Below, piece by piece: positions 43,075 to 55,400 of a stretch of 64,000 bases of DNA (position 1 is the first letter of the stretch; every line of letters starts with the position of its first letter). The DNA is from Cantharellus purpuraceus (lineage: Eukaryota; Basidiomycota; Agaricomycetes; Cantharellales; Hydnaceae), in NCBI GenBank assembly GCA_025174535.1, contig JALBUN010000048.1, positions 1,674,001 to 1,738,000 of the forward strand, written 5' to 3'. Both the position numbers and the translations under genes were made by a program. The notes beneath the pieces are model-generated. The model was not told the origin of the DNA. It saw only the letters and a program-made list of their open reading frames with translations, and searched no databases.

Positions 43075-46000
43075 TCATATTAAAGGACCATTTTGAGACT
43101 TCACCGCACTCTGGTTCTGGTTAGAGAGGCTAATGCCGAATGGTGTCGGACTTGTTGCCGCTGCAAAGACATTCCCGTTCAGTCCTGTGGCACCGGTATT
43201 ATGAGACAGAGTGTTCTGCGCAATATCTGTTGTAGTAGGGACGAATGGTTGGAATGAAGTGTTTGTAAATGATGGTGCTGAGGATGACGACGCCATCATA
43301 GAGAGCCGGAAGGGATTTGGACCGCCTGTCATTTGGGGTCGTAGTCCATCACCTGGACCACTCCCCGTGCCATTTGTAGTAAGGCCAAATGAAGGAAGAC
43401 CCGTCGGCTTCGCGTTAAGGACACCCAGTGCCGAACCCTGGCTCAATCCTGGGGAGTTAAACGACAGACTCGGGGTATTAGAAGCCGAGAGGCCCGTGAT
43501 GGCATTTGTCGATGATGGTGACAGTACGCCTGTGGCAGGAGCGGTTGATGACGACTTGGTTGGCGATCCGGCAATAGGTGGGAGCGATTCCAACAAGTTT
43601 GCACCAAAGGAAGACGAGGGTGTGAAGGGTTTGACCCCACCAAAACCTGTCTGCTGAGGCTGAAGAGACGAAATAGAAGTAGCAGTTGTCGCTGATATGT
43701 TGCCCATAGGGATGCTGGAAAGATGTGAGAATTCAGAATGAGAGGCAGTGGTTGCAGTGTGTTGTGGAATGAGGTGGCTCGGTGTTGTGTTCCAAAATGT
43801 CGCGCCAGATCCAGAACTATGAGCAGGTTTGGTGACAAAGGATGAGGCGACACTGGCCATAACGGTATTTCCTTGCTCTGAGTGCATGGCAAGCTTGGGT
43901 GAGTCGGGAGTTGGTTGGCTCCCCTGTGTCTGTCCTAGCCCTGAAGAACCAGCTATGCTTCGGTTTGTAAACGTTGATCCATTGCTAAATGCGTTGGTCT
44001 GCCCAAATGCGCTTGTGGCGATTTGCTGTAGCGTGGGAGACTTTGGTAAAGGTGGGATAGGTGTAACAGGAGGACCGAATGGGTTCTTAGAACCTGTCTG
44101 GTGAGTGGTCACAGCGGTAAGAGGCTGTGATGGCTTCTGCTGTGAAGTGATGGGAGTAGATTGTGGGCGCTGGGGGGGCGCAAATAAAGAACTGCCATTG
44201 CTGGAAATAGGTGGTGTCACAAATGACTGAGTAGGCTGTTGGAAGGCGTTGGGAAGCCCTGAGGTGCTAGATCCTTGTACATCGAAATGTTGCATCGAAC
44301 CGGATGGCGACTGGCCCCGTCCACCACTAAACATATTCCCCCCAGAAGTAACGGCCAAGACTCCAGTAGACTGAGGGAAAAGCATACTTTTCCGGAAAGG
44401 GTTGGAGCCTGTAGTTTCTGGCTGCAAGAATCCAGTCGATGGAGGTTGTAAAAAGGCAGATTGCCGTTGTGGTACGGGGCTCATTGACTGTTGCTGTGAA
44501 GGCTGTAAGAAAGGACTAGAAGTCTGCTGTTGTGCAAGTGGGAAAGGTAAGGTCTGGAATGCAGTCTGTTGTGGCTGAATGAAGCCCGTCTGCTGGGTTT
44601 GGACGAATGGTTGCTGTTGCTGGACAAAAGCACCAGTCATATGAGATGGGATGGCAATTGATTGTCGTTGTATGAAAGGATTGTAGGTCACTTGATTTTG
44701 AGGCGGTTGTGACGGTCCACTAGCAGATCAATCAATGCCTAAGTGAAGCAAAGATAATCTGCCTCAATGAGTATACGTACCTGCCTGTCGGGGAATTGAA
44801 CACCTTTTCTTGCTCGGCTTCTATGGATGCGAAAAAATCGGCCATGTCCTTGTTCAACTCCGGCTTTGACGGGGAACTGGACACTGCTGCTGCATCAAGT
44901 TCAGGTACTGAAGGGACCGACGGGGGCGCAGAAGCTAATAGAGGAGTAAGATCGGGTGTTCAGAGATGTCAGTTCAAGCGGGCAAACCCTTAGTGTCCCT
45001 TTTAAGCGCCGACTTGAGTGGTGCAGACTGGTTACCCTTCGCCGTTGCCTTACTAGCCATAAGTTCCAGACGAGTCTGCTCGAAATGAGGGTCCTTTAGG
45101 TATTCCTCTAAAGCTCCAGCAAGAGATACGGGTGCCTTGAGTACGTATTGTCAATCTATAAGGCAAGGTCCTACCTGAGAAGACACTCACATGCTTCAGG
45201 TTGGGAATGGGTACATTAAGAAGGTTCTGGAGCTTCTTGGCTACTGCAAGATACTCGACGACATGCTCCGTTTGTTTGCAAAAATGCCGGTAGATTGCCA
45301 AAGCCTCTTCGGCATCAACGTGAGACATTTCAAAGTAATGTTCTAGATCAATGGTCAGTGACATAGCGTCATCAATCATACAGGACAGCTTAACACACCC
45401 AACACATTGATGACGCCCTCGTTTCCTGCTTGGAAAAGAACAAGCAAGTCTTTGACTAGCATTCGTAATGCTGTAATAGTAAGTTCGTCCTCAAGGTCGT
45501 CCAAGTAAAACTAGTCGATCCTGTTAGCAATGCTGAGATCTAGGTTCATACGATGCTATTCACTTTACACTCGATTAAGGCATCAATCATTCGATGCACC
45601 GCCTTCGTTTCCCTTAGCAAGCCCTTCTCGACTGTCATAGATCGCAATTTACGACCCATGATAGTCTTGCTTCTCTGCGGGCCGCCCGCGGTACTTGTTA
45701 CAACTCTACTATCTTCGATTGATTGAGAAACCCGCATGTCACGGTTGGATTCAGATTGGACACGGACGGCGTCGTGCTTAAGATCACGGTAGGCGCGTAC
45801 TCGCGAATCAAGATAAAATGCATAATGAGCAAGGTTCTGTGGAGTATCGTATCCTGTATAACTAAAATGAGATCGCTGTCGCCTGGCCCTAGAGCTCATC
45901 CGCACCTTCCCATTGCCCATGCGCCACATTGCGAAGTCGAAGGACATCGGCTGAGGAAAGATACGAAAGGACATTGTCTGTAGCCCCATTTCGTATCATT

Positions 46001-46356
46001 GTGTGCAACACAATTAGGGCTTTAAATACAACCTGGAGTGGGGCATTAGAGATACACAAGCGAGGAGGAAAATACCCACAATTGCGTTGGGCTCCCGGAA
46101 GCGAGGAGAAAGAGCCTTACAGACATCATGAACTGCCCCATCTTCTGACCAGGTAGCTGCGATGATGGGGTCGAGGTACTACAGTCTTTGAGCGTTCGAA
46201 CGCCACCGTAATGTTCAGCGCACAAACCTTGGCCTTTGGTGGTGCTGCTTTCGGCTTACAGGCAAGCTTGACAACCTAACAAGTATAGAGAGCACCATGT
46301 CATCTTGCCTCCCATTATACTTCAACTCGGACACTCACTTTGTCGTAACTGGACAT
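43075..46356 (-). CDS. YAP1801: AP180/Yap180-type ANTH-domain endocytic adaptor
   Basis: The protein likely binds PI(4,5)P2 at the plasma membrane and links clathrin and EH-domain proteins during endocytosis (known for the family). It starts at 46,356 with an 18-nt exon (MSSYDK), then VVKLACKPKAAPPKAK. The ANTH domain covers about residues 1-280: LDPIIAATW, VFKALIVLHTMIRNG, GYDTPQNLAHYAFYLDSRV and NVLEHYFEMSHVDAEEALAIY, helices typical of AP180/CALM. About nine introns of 45-70 nt are seen. The last exon (44,691-43,075) is a Gln/Ser/Thr/Pro-rich disordered tail with four NPF motifs (YNPFIQ, SNPFRKS, KNPFGPP, PNPFRLS), the ligand of EH domains. Total about 900 residues. The paralogue name (1801 or 1802) cannot be decided. 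PRO2 ends 137 bp upstream. Confidence 0.9.
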
Positions 46357-46492
46357 CGTTGACGTAGGCCAAAGACCGACGGATTTGACCATAAACCTGT
46401 AAGCGACAACAGCGCTTGCCGGCGGAGATTCGAAACTGCGCCTCAGAGACCAGTGCACTTAGTGCAAACATTCGATACAAAGCCTTGTGGTT

Positions 46493-48047
46493 TTAAAAGG
46501 GTACACTGCTGACGTCTATCTTCTCATGTTTAAACAATTTTCTCCCCTCTCCCGTCCCAAATTCTCCCACAATGTGTCCTTTGGCGTCCCTACTCATCAT
46601 CACATACTTGTAACTTACCAATCCATCTAACCCTACCGGTCCTCGTGCGTGTATACGTCCGGTGCTGATTCCTACCTCGGTGCCAAATCCATAGCGGAAG
46701 CCATCGGCAAAACGCGTGCTCGCATTGACAAATGTACCTGCGCTGTCCACTGCACGACAAAACAGAGACGCATTCGCTTCGGATTCTGTCACAATACAAT
46801 CAGTATGGTGGCTGGAATAAAGGTTAATATGTTGCATCGCAGCCTCCAGTGAAGGGACCGCGAGTGTGGAGAGCGTTAAGGACAGATGCTCTGTGGTGTA
46901 GTCGTCAGGGGTAGACATTTGCACATGCGTTTCGAAGTGAGGTAGCGTCTCCTTTGATGATTGTAAAGCGTTCAACGTTAATGTGTCACATAGGAGCGTC
47001 ACGGAGTGGGACAGAAGTGCTGAAGCTACAGCCGGCCAGACATTGTCCAAAAGAGAGGTATGAACAAGGAGAGTTTCAGCAGAGTTACATGCCGCTGGAT
47101 AGTCAGTCTTTTCAAGTAATAGTCAGCTGCCTTTTATTCATTGCTTCAAAGGTACATACCTTAGAGTCAACCACGACGCGTACAGCCTTTTCGTGGTCGG
47201 CGCTGGCGTCCAGATAGACACTGCAAAGACCATCTGCATGGCCCATAACAGGGATTCGAGTGCCATTCTGGATACTTCTTACAAGACTGTTGCTCCCACG
47301 AGGGATGACCAAGTCAATATACCGGTCCAATGCAAGGAGTGATGCTACCTCCTGTCGCGTATGCACAAGCTGAATATAGTCCGCTGGAAGCGACGTTTTG
47401 CGCAGTGCATTACGAATCGCCTGAGACATGAGTGTAGCAGTATGCATAGATTCTTTGCCACCTTTCAATATGGCTGCATTGCCTACATATCCGGAGTGTG
47501 TGAGTCGTGTGCCATAAGGGCCGATGACCGAACAGACCAGACTTAATGGCCAGAGAGGCAATGTTGATGACAACTTCAGGTCTTGCTTCAAAAATTACGA
47601 GGAGCACTCCAATGGGGCATGAGACTCTATACAAGTCGAGGCCATCGTCTAATCGGGATGCATATGCTACTTTTCCATTAGGATCAGGCAGTGCGGCAAC
47701 GTCGGAAATCCCCTGCAGCATAGAATTCCACTTGTCGCCTGTCGTGAGGTCTAAGCGTTTGACAAGAGACGTTGACAGTCGACCTTGGGCAACTTCATTT
47801 TCAGCAGCCTCACGAAGCCGGCTATCAGAGACAGTTAGTAGGAAAAAATAAAACGTACCTGCATATCCCGCTTATTGGCGTCGAGTATATCAGCTTGCTG
47901 TACCTCTAACTCTTCTCGGATAGCCCGAAGGGCTGTGACGCGTTCTGTAGCATCGAGTAGTTGGGAGGTCTCGAAAGCAAGCTTTGCAGTTTTTGCGACC
48001 TCTGTTGAGTCACGTTCTGAACTCATGAAGAGGTGCGGACTGAACAA
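46493..48047 (-). CDS. PRO2: Gamma-glutamyl phosphate reductase (proline biosynthesis)
   Basis: It catalyses the NADPH-dependent reduction of gamma-glutamyl phosphate to glutamate semialdehyde, the second step of proline synthesis. Four exons (48,047-47,859; 47,808-47,538; 47,482-47,160; 47,107-46,493) give about 465 residues, a usual length. Family features are GRLSTSLVKRLDL, the nucleotide-binding CPIGVLLVIFEARPEV, GNAAILKGGKES, DLVIPRGSNSLV and the catalytic cysteine in YPAACNSAETLL; the end GPVGLDGLVSYKY is typical. The second exon must use the AG at GTGAG|GCTGCT, since the AG before it leads to a stop. A start seven codons later (MSSERD, 48,026) fits homologues about as well. It diverges from NBP35. 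Confidence 0.93.
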
Positions 48048-48185
48048 AGAGCTTGATCAGTAGCTGCTGTAGCCAGACCACCGGATTGTCCATGAATACG
48101 CCAATGAAAAAGCGACACTCGGCTCAGCCAAGCCGGCGGCAAGCACTACAAGGGCACTCAAGTGCGTCACTTGTTTCGAGCACAA
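48048..48185. promoter_or_regulatory. Shared bidirectional promoter of PRO2 and NBP35
   Basis: Only 138 bp (159 if PRO2 starts at 48,026) separate the two divergent start codons, so both 5' UTRs and both promoters must lie here or overlap coding sequence. No clear TATA box is visible. Confidence 0.6.
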
Positions 48186-49324
48186 ATGTCGATACTCGTA
48201 CAGCAACCTATTGCTGTTCCAAATCCGCCCGCTATACCAGAGAATGCTCCTGAGCACTGTCCAGTTTGTGTTCTCACAACATTGTAGAGGCTCATACGAT
48301 CTATTATCCTTTCACAGGGGCCAGAGTCTGAACTCGCAGGCAAGTCTGATGCGTGCGCAGGCTGCGCAAACCAGGAGATATGCGCTTCATCAAAGCCATC
48401 TGGTCCGGACCCTGCGTTGCCGTTTATCAGGGATCGAATGTCCTCTGTCAAGCGGAGGATCCTTGTCCTCAGTGGTAAAGGTGGCGTTGGGAAGAGCACA
48501 TTTACTGCTCAACTAGGATGGGCATTTGCCGCTGACGAATCTTCTCAGGTATGTTCTTGTCCTTACCTTTGCAGAGAGGCCATTCTCCATCTTTCACTAT
48601 AGACCGGTATCATGGACGTCGATATATGCGGACCATCGATACCTACGATCCTGGGCATAGCGAATGAGCAGGTACATGCATCTTCCACAGGGTGGTCACC
48701 CGTATATGTTCAAGATAACCTCGGAGTGATGTCCGTTGGATTTATGCTTCCATCGTCTCGGGATGCCGTCATGTGGCGTGGACCAAAGAAAAACGGTCTC
48801 ATATCACAATTTCTTAAGGATGTCGATTGGGGTGACCTCGACTGGCTTGTGGTCGACACACCACCCGGTACATCTGACGAACATCTTAGTGTCGTACAAT
48901 ACCTTAAGGAGTCGGGTATTGATGGCGCGGTTCTAATCACAACGCCTCAGGAGGTTGCTATTCAAGACGTGCGCCGCGAGATCGATTTTTGCAGAAAGGT
49001 CGGTATCAAGGTCCTCGGTTTGGTGGAAAATATGTCTACGTTCGTCTGTCCCGGATGCAAGACAGAGTCTCAAATATTCAAGCCATCCACTGGAGGTGCA
49101 CAGAAATTGGCGCAGGATATGGGGTTGGAACTTCTTGGCTCGGTTCCTTTGGACCCTCGCATTGGGAAGAGCGCAGACTTCGGTGTCAGTTTCTTGGATG
49201 AATACCCTGACAGTCCTGCCACCATAGCCTATATGGGAATCATTGATCGTACGTGCATCTGGTCATTTATGGTCTTTGCCCTGATGGCTTTGCTACAGGA
49301 ATAAAGGAGATCTTGGGCATGTAA
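48186..49324 (+). CDS. NBP35: Cytosolic Fe-S cluster assembly scaffold NBP35
   Basis: This is a P-loop NTPase that, with Cfd1, assembles [4Fe-4S] clusters for cytosolic and nuclear proteins. Exons 48,186-48,263, 48,318-48,548, 48,603-49,248 and 49,299-49,324 give 326 residues. The N-terminal ferredoxin-like motif CX13CX2CX5C (residues 25-48) distinguishes NBP35 from Cfd1. The deviant Walker [10 protein letters not shown] follows, with [19 protein letters not shown] and the C-terminal CPGC pair (FVCPGCKTE) that bridges the cluster between subunits. All key cysteines are present. The start gives [15 protein letters not shown], a short lead before the first cysteine as in homologues. The gene ends 147 bp from the MAP kinase stop, tail to tail. 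Confidence 0.95.
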
Positions 49325-49470
49325 CGTGACAATTTTGTATTATTGTGCTAGCTGTGGATTGTATTCGCTATACTGTAACGTTCTAGGGGAGGGGCCATCT
49401 AATAGCTACAACCTACGTCTGATTGAGACTGCAACTCTAATGAACGCATATTACTACAGCAGGCATTTGA

Positions 49471-52198
49471 TCAACGAGTTGGACGCTCCTTGTCCGTGCC
49501 GACAAACTCTCGAGGAATTGACGATGGTGGCGCATCTGCAGTCGTCTTTTGTCCAGCAAGGAATTGGTTCAAACTGGAGTCAACCTTCTCATGAATTGAA
49601 AACGTCGAGAGCGTCCGCAGAAGCTGACTCTGACCACCCATCATAGACGTCGCGCGCGAACGCGCTGGCATGATATATGATCCCTCGCCTGCACTGTCGT
49701 TCTGCCCAGAAGGTGGGAAGGACTGGTGCTGAGCTTGGGATGGCCCTCGTGAATTCGCGTAAGGGGAGAATCCCGGTTGCAGAACGCTCGATCTTCGACG
49801 GTATGAAGCAATTGGATCTGTTGTTGCAACAAGCATGGATGGATCACGCCGCATGGGTAGCGCATGGTCGCGGTCATGGTCGTCATCTCCGGCGATAATG
49901 GGCGGTGGCGCGATCATTGAATCTGGTAGATTTTGCACCAGGTCTTCCACTGGAATATCGGAGGTCGTCCCGCCTGTGTCCGTTGTACCATCGTTGGAAA
50001 TGATCTGTGCAACTGGTGGTGACGCCTTGGTTTCAGGCTCGACTTGGCAGCTCTCCGTGGGAGGCACTTCCAGCTTGGAAGACGTCGAATTTCTTGGATG
50101 TAAGGTCCGCACTTCCAGTCGGAAATCTGCGATCTCATTCCAAATTGCCGTTCGAAATTCTTCAAGGGTAGTAAGGTCCTCATAATCTTTGTATCTGTCA
50201 AATTTTTTAGGGCATGCAGGTTCGTCTGTGGGATCATCTGTGGACCCATAAAACAAGGTATCAGCAAGTGGTGCGTTGAAGACTGCATCGCATCAGGAGT
50301 CTAGAATAAACTACACGCACGATAGTTTGCCAACCATGGATGTTCTAGAGCCTCCATTACAGTAAGCCTCTGGTCCGGATCCCATGTTATCATTTTCGAC
50401 AGCAAGTCGAGCACTGCTAGGGGTTGATTGAATGTCCGATGAAGGGAATGGCAGAAGTACCTTGAGCATCTGCGTTCGGAAATATCTTGCTAAATGGTTG
50501 GGATTTTCGGATGGGCAGTGACCGGACATAAGCTTTGGCCTGTTAAATGTTAGCCTCATCAGAATCTTCATAAGGAAAATCACCTTTTCAGAACAAATTC
50601 TATCAAAGACTGTTTCATCTGGTGTGCCCAATACATCTAAAATTCGGTTCAGCTGATCCACTATACTGCCCGCTTCAGTATCGTCACGAATCTCAAGATA
50701 AGGAAAATGAAGTGCAGACCATAGCTATGGCATATATGAGAATGAGAATAAGAAATGTTTCAGCATCACTAACTCTTTGCCTCGGAATAATGGCGTGCCC
50801 AGAAGGAGCTCGGCAAGTATACATCCAATCGACCTGGAGGCATGTGATTGCGGAGCATCGGTAGATAGCGATGCGACTACTTACCAAACATCAACTAAGA
50901 TGCCAAGACCAGTCATGGAGAGACATGGAGGTCTGAAATCAGTCATGGAGAGACATGAAGGTCTGCAGCATCCAACTTACTGGCTGTAGTGTACGTGCGG
51001 AAGGAGAGCATGATTTCTGGGGCACGATACCATCTTGTCGCACTGCCAAGCTCAAGTGAACATCTGAACGAAGGTGTGCAAGACTCGACTTACACATATT
51101 CCGTCAACGGGTTCACACCTGTTAATGATCAGCACCTCTTAAACTCGAAAAAGGAAAATAAAGCCGTTTACCTTCGAATGTGTTTGCCAGGCCAAAATCA
51201 CACACTTTTAATTCACAGTCTGCGTTGACCAATAGATTGCCTTTCGAGGCAAATTAGCGCGTCTTGCGGGTCATGTGTTGTGCGATACAATACCTGGCTT
51301 TAAATCTCGATGAATTACAGATGCAGTGTGTATGAACTTCACCCCCCGAAGAATCTGGTACAGAAAATATTGCACGTGTTCGTTTGTGAGGTGCTGTCCC
51401 GACCTCATGATTTGATACAGATCAGCTAAGAAACACTTTAGAATAATAATAATAATCAGCCAAGCCACGAACCTTCCATGGGCTATACGGGTGTTGTATG
51501 TCATTAGAGGGGTTACATTGCCTACTGGTAACACCTTACCTCCATGAAAATATAACTGTAACATGCCCCGATGAGCTGTTCGAGCCGAAATAAAAGGGGG
51601 CAAGCATACATTTCTGAGAAATCTGGATGAACTGCATCCAAGTCGATAAGACCAGTGACATTCTCGTGTCCCCTAGTGGAAAAATGGCGCAGCAATGTGA
51701 TCTCCCGAAGTGCTCGTTTCGCAAGCTGCAACTTGTCGAAGACACGGGTCACCATTTTAATTGCAACCGTCTCCCCAGAGAGTTTGTCTTCAGCGGAACT
51801 GTTGGTACGTAGCTGAAAACACGATCGAGACATGTGTTCTGGTCCAACACTCACACGACCATGCCATATGCGCCTTGGCCAAGTTCGCGGACCAATCTCC
51901 ACCGATTCTGCACATGAAACGGCTTGTACGACGAGAGCAACGTGTGATACCCGCTGTTCAAGGGTGGCGGAATGAGCCAATAACGTCAGTTTAGAATATG
52001 TGCCCTTGGTGCTCACCGTCGTCGTAAGTTCTCCGCTGATAAAGGATTTGTACTAGCAATTTCTCGCGTCATTTGTCGCCCACGACGATCATCTGAGGAG
52101 CTAGGACTAGCTTTCGACGGGCCGTCACCTTCTGAGAAAGCTGTCGCCTGACTAGTAGCCCGCGTGCTGGGGGAACTAAATGTTGATTTATCGACCAT
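49471..52198 (-). CDS. SLT2: Cell-wall-integrity MAP kinase (Slt2/Mpk1 type)
   Basis: This Ser/Thr kinase is the last tier of the Pkc1-Bck1-Mkk cascade in yeast (family knowledge). The start at 52,198 (MVDKSTF) gives a Ser/Thr-rich N-terminus of about 60 residues; an ATG 12 codons upstream also exists. Kinase motifs: [27 protein letters not shown], the activation loop TEY with [11 protein letters not shown], and the MAPK insert [18 protein letters not shown]. The domain ends in [11 protein letters not shown], then [14 protein letters not shown] and a disordered tail of about 200 residues with SYIMPARSR, as in basidiomycete Mpk1 (by memory of the family). At least ten introns are present, and two exons are only 10 nt (51,473-51,482 and 50,885-50,894). 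All catalytic residues are intact. Confidence 0.92.
50885..50894 (-). other. 10-nt microexon 2 of the MAP kinase gene
   Basis: TTGATGTTTG between an upstream CTTAG acceptor and a downstream GTAAGT donor. With one base from the previous exon and two from the next it restores IDVWSIGC, the invariant subdomain IX of MAP kinases. Without it the frame is lost. Confidence 0.8.
51473..51482 (-). other. 10-nt microexon 1 of the MAP kinase gene
   Basis: CCCATGGAAG, preceded by GTATAG and followed by GTTCGTGG. It supplies PME of YIFMEPMEADLYQI, matching the YxxELMEADL block of MAP kinases. Direct joining of the neighbouring exons would be out of frame. Confidence 0.8.
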
Positions 52199-52478
52199 AG
52201 ACAGCTTGATATAGGCTGGACAACTTGGCAGCAAGTTTGAAGGCTACAGACCACCAGGAGCAAAGCACCGTGAAGATTATAAACACGTACACAACACGTG
52301 CAATTAACTTGTCGTTGGCTCAACTTGCGCAGAATTGAACGCTAAAGAAACCTGGTTATGTAGTCGGATTATGTCTCATATATTTTGAGCTCGTGGCTTC
52401 GAGGTATACACAGCTAGCTCTCCAATCGATAATTTACGACAGAAAAGAAAAAGAAAAAGATATAGTATGCGACATAAC

Positions 52479-55400
52479 TTATGGCGGCGGAGGCGGCGAT
52501 GCGTCCATTGCCTGCGGCGGTGTCGTTTTGTCCGCCTCTCCGAAAACCTCCAGAAAACTCGCTACTCGCGCCTTGTTCCCGGCCTTCTTGATAACATACT
52601 CCCGAAGACCTGACTTCAAGCCTGGCTGCTTGTCCACAATCTCTCTCAGCTGATCTTTCGGCAACTGTAGCAGTGCACCGAAACTTGCTGGGGCAATTGC
52701 TTTGGCACAGTGTATGAACCCCTGCCAAAGCGCATGGTTTGTCCAGATCTTTTTGGTAATGAGCCGCGAAAGCAGTGTGGTTGAAACAAATCCCACGAGA
52801 GACTTGTATGTCCTGACAGATTGGATTACCTAACCAAATGAGATGAGCAGATTTTCAGCAAATAAGGACAAGATAAAGGTCTTACAGTTCTCATGAACAG
52901 AAGGGGTATCACGGGCTCATCCATAATTTGCTGCATTACAACAGCGAGAATTTCAGACCGGAAAACATCCGTCATCGAGAAACAGATGGATATAGCTGGA
53001 CCGATTAACAGTCAGTCTGGTATTCGAAGTAGCTGAACAAATGAATGCACCTTCTTTCGCGCTATTGAGACCGATCTCCTTCTCGGATTCATGTAAGAGA
53101 ACCATCAGCTCTGCAGGTGTTAAGAGCTCGCTCTGTCGCACTCGAGGTAAATTCGACGTAACACTGCCAAACGTCTGTGGAGGAGTAGTCACAATCGCTC
53201 CAAAGACAGATCGGACAAGATTTTTAGGATCCGGTTGCCCATTGAGCATAGATACAATGCGGGGAAGATGACGGAGAATATCCGCCTAAGTGTAGCATTT
53301 AGAAGGACCTCTTTGTGAAAAGTAAAATGGTCACCTTGTCCATCTCGGCAATAATTGGTATGAGAAACCGAGCATCCAAGTCTCGTTCTGTGATTAGGCT
53401 CTTGACTAAAGCCACTAGTGTCGCATTGGGTCGTCCGTTTTCAGTGAAGATAGTCAGCACACGTAATGCTAGAGTCTCAGCACCAGGTGGGAAAGTTCGA
53501 AGCAAGGTCAATAATTTGCCGTGTGTTGGTCCCAGAGAACGGATGAGAGCTGTGATGAGATCCTGAATTGCCTCTTGTACGCTGACATCCATCTGCCCAT
53601 AGGCGGCGAATATCCTACGCATCCCATGAGTTGTTTCACTCGGCGATCAGCAAGAGAAAACTCGCTCATCAAGTAAATCCGGGACACGGACGGATAATGC
53701 GAACATCAGCTCAACGTGCGGCAAGACCTGGGTCTTATCAGCAGGAAGCGTGACTTCGTTGGGTAGATACATGGTTTGAAGCATCTCTTCTTGAGGGAGC
53801 TGCCCATCTTCCATCCCATCCCCCGTCTGGCTGGGCTTTGCATCAGGCGCTGTGCGCCTTTGAAGCCGACGTAACAAACGCAGCGAGAACGCACGAACAA
53901 GGCCATCCATTGGTTGTACGTCTGGCACCCATCGTTTCACGGTGTTGATTGCGGGCGTACGAATCGACTTGGCTGCAGGGTGGCTGTCAGAGCGCGCGGA
54001 ATTAGGGAAAGTGCTGCGCACCTGCATGCGTTGTCAGTTCCAGTAAGATCTCCAAAGCCGGAGCCCGCAAGGGAGGTCGCAAAGTGACAAACTCGCGGAG
54101 CGTCAAGAACCCTACTTGGGTCCTACAGGAAATTAGCGCTTCGGCCACAAAGACAGCGACCGAGAGTTGACTTACTTTTCGGGATCTGTGCAAAACTCAC
54201 GCAGAAGAGCGAGAATTTCACTAGGAAGAGAAGGTAAATCTAACAAAAACTGGGAAAAAGTCCGATCCTTGGCGCTTGGTCGCTCCTGATGTGCTGATAC
54301 AATCCTTTGTAGCCATATGTCGTATTGCGGTTGCTAGAGGCAAGATTTAGCAATGTCCTCAGTCAGATGCCTGTATCCAGTTGTCCTCACCCAATTAGGA
54401 TCTCGCTGCACACGTATCCGGTCGTTATACCACTCCTCGTTCATCCACACAGTTGCCAGGTGTATTCTGAAAAATATGTTAGTAACAGGATGCTGAATAA
54501 AGTAAAGTCAACCTTGAAGGGAAGTCCTCGAGGACATAATTGCATAACGTTCGTCGTCTATCGTTGTCATGAGTTTTGATCATGGTCATATCTTCCTGTT
54601 CCTTCTTCGGTTCGCCATCTGTCACGGTCACTTCAAATGCCGACGCGCGCGTCACCATTCGGACAAGGAGAAGCATCCACATGTCTGAAACTGGGAACCC
54701 AACGTGTTCTGTCTGACCCTGCACTTCCGGGAGAGTGCCTAAATCCTGCGCACTGTCTCGTATTCGAGCAACCGCCGACTTTTGGGCAGATTCCCGCTCT
54801 GTTTCCGATAACGACCGAGGTGATGGGAGCTTGAAGTTAATCAACTTGAGTGGAATATCTTTCTCTACATCCTCTGCAACTCCCGGAGTAGTCATGTCTG
54901 CGTCCTAAACCCATGAGGGAGCACAATGGGTACGAAGAATGCATGGTATCAAGAATGTGCGTACTCCAAATTGATCGTTTAGTCGATCAGGCTCATATTC
55001 AATATCATCTTCGTCCATATCCATTTGTAGCGGATCGACAGGCTCTTCCTTGATTATCAGAGCAGATGCGCCAGGTGTAACAGAAAGCGCCGGAGAAGTT
55101 GCAGGTACAACAGAGGGAATTACTTTGGGCTGGCCCTGCCGAAACGTCTACATATGCGTATCGACATGTCATTTCTGAGAAAGGAGTCAGAAGCTTGCGA
55201 ATATCACCTCAATGGCACTGGTCAACGACGCCTCTGATAGCATCTGCAAGTTTGCGATTACGATGTCGGCGACCAAACCGACTGGGAGAGCGGTGAAGTC
55301 AAAGTTCCTGAGGAACTCTGCGAGTGCATCTGAACCATCTGAACTAGTGCCCGAGATGTCACTAGGATGCTCGAGCTTAATGCGCTTCGTTTCGGCTTGT

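Noticed and set aside
43211..43657. 148-codon plus-strand frame
   Set aside because: It lies antisense to the last exon of the AP180 gene, whose NPF motifs and domain context support the minus strand.
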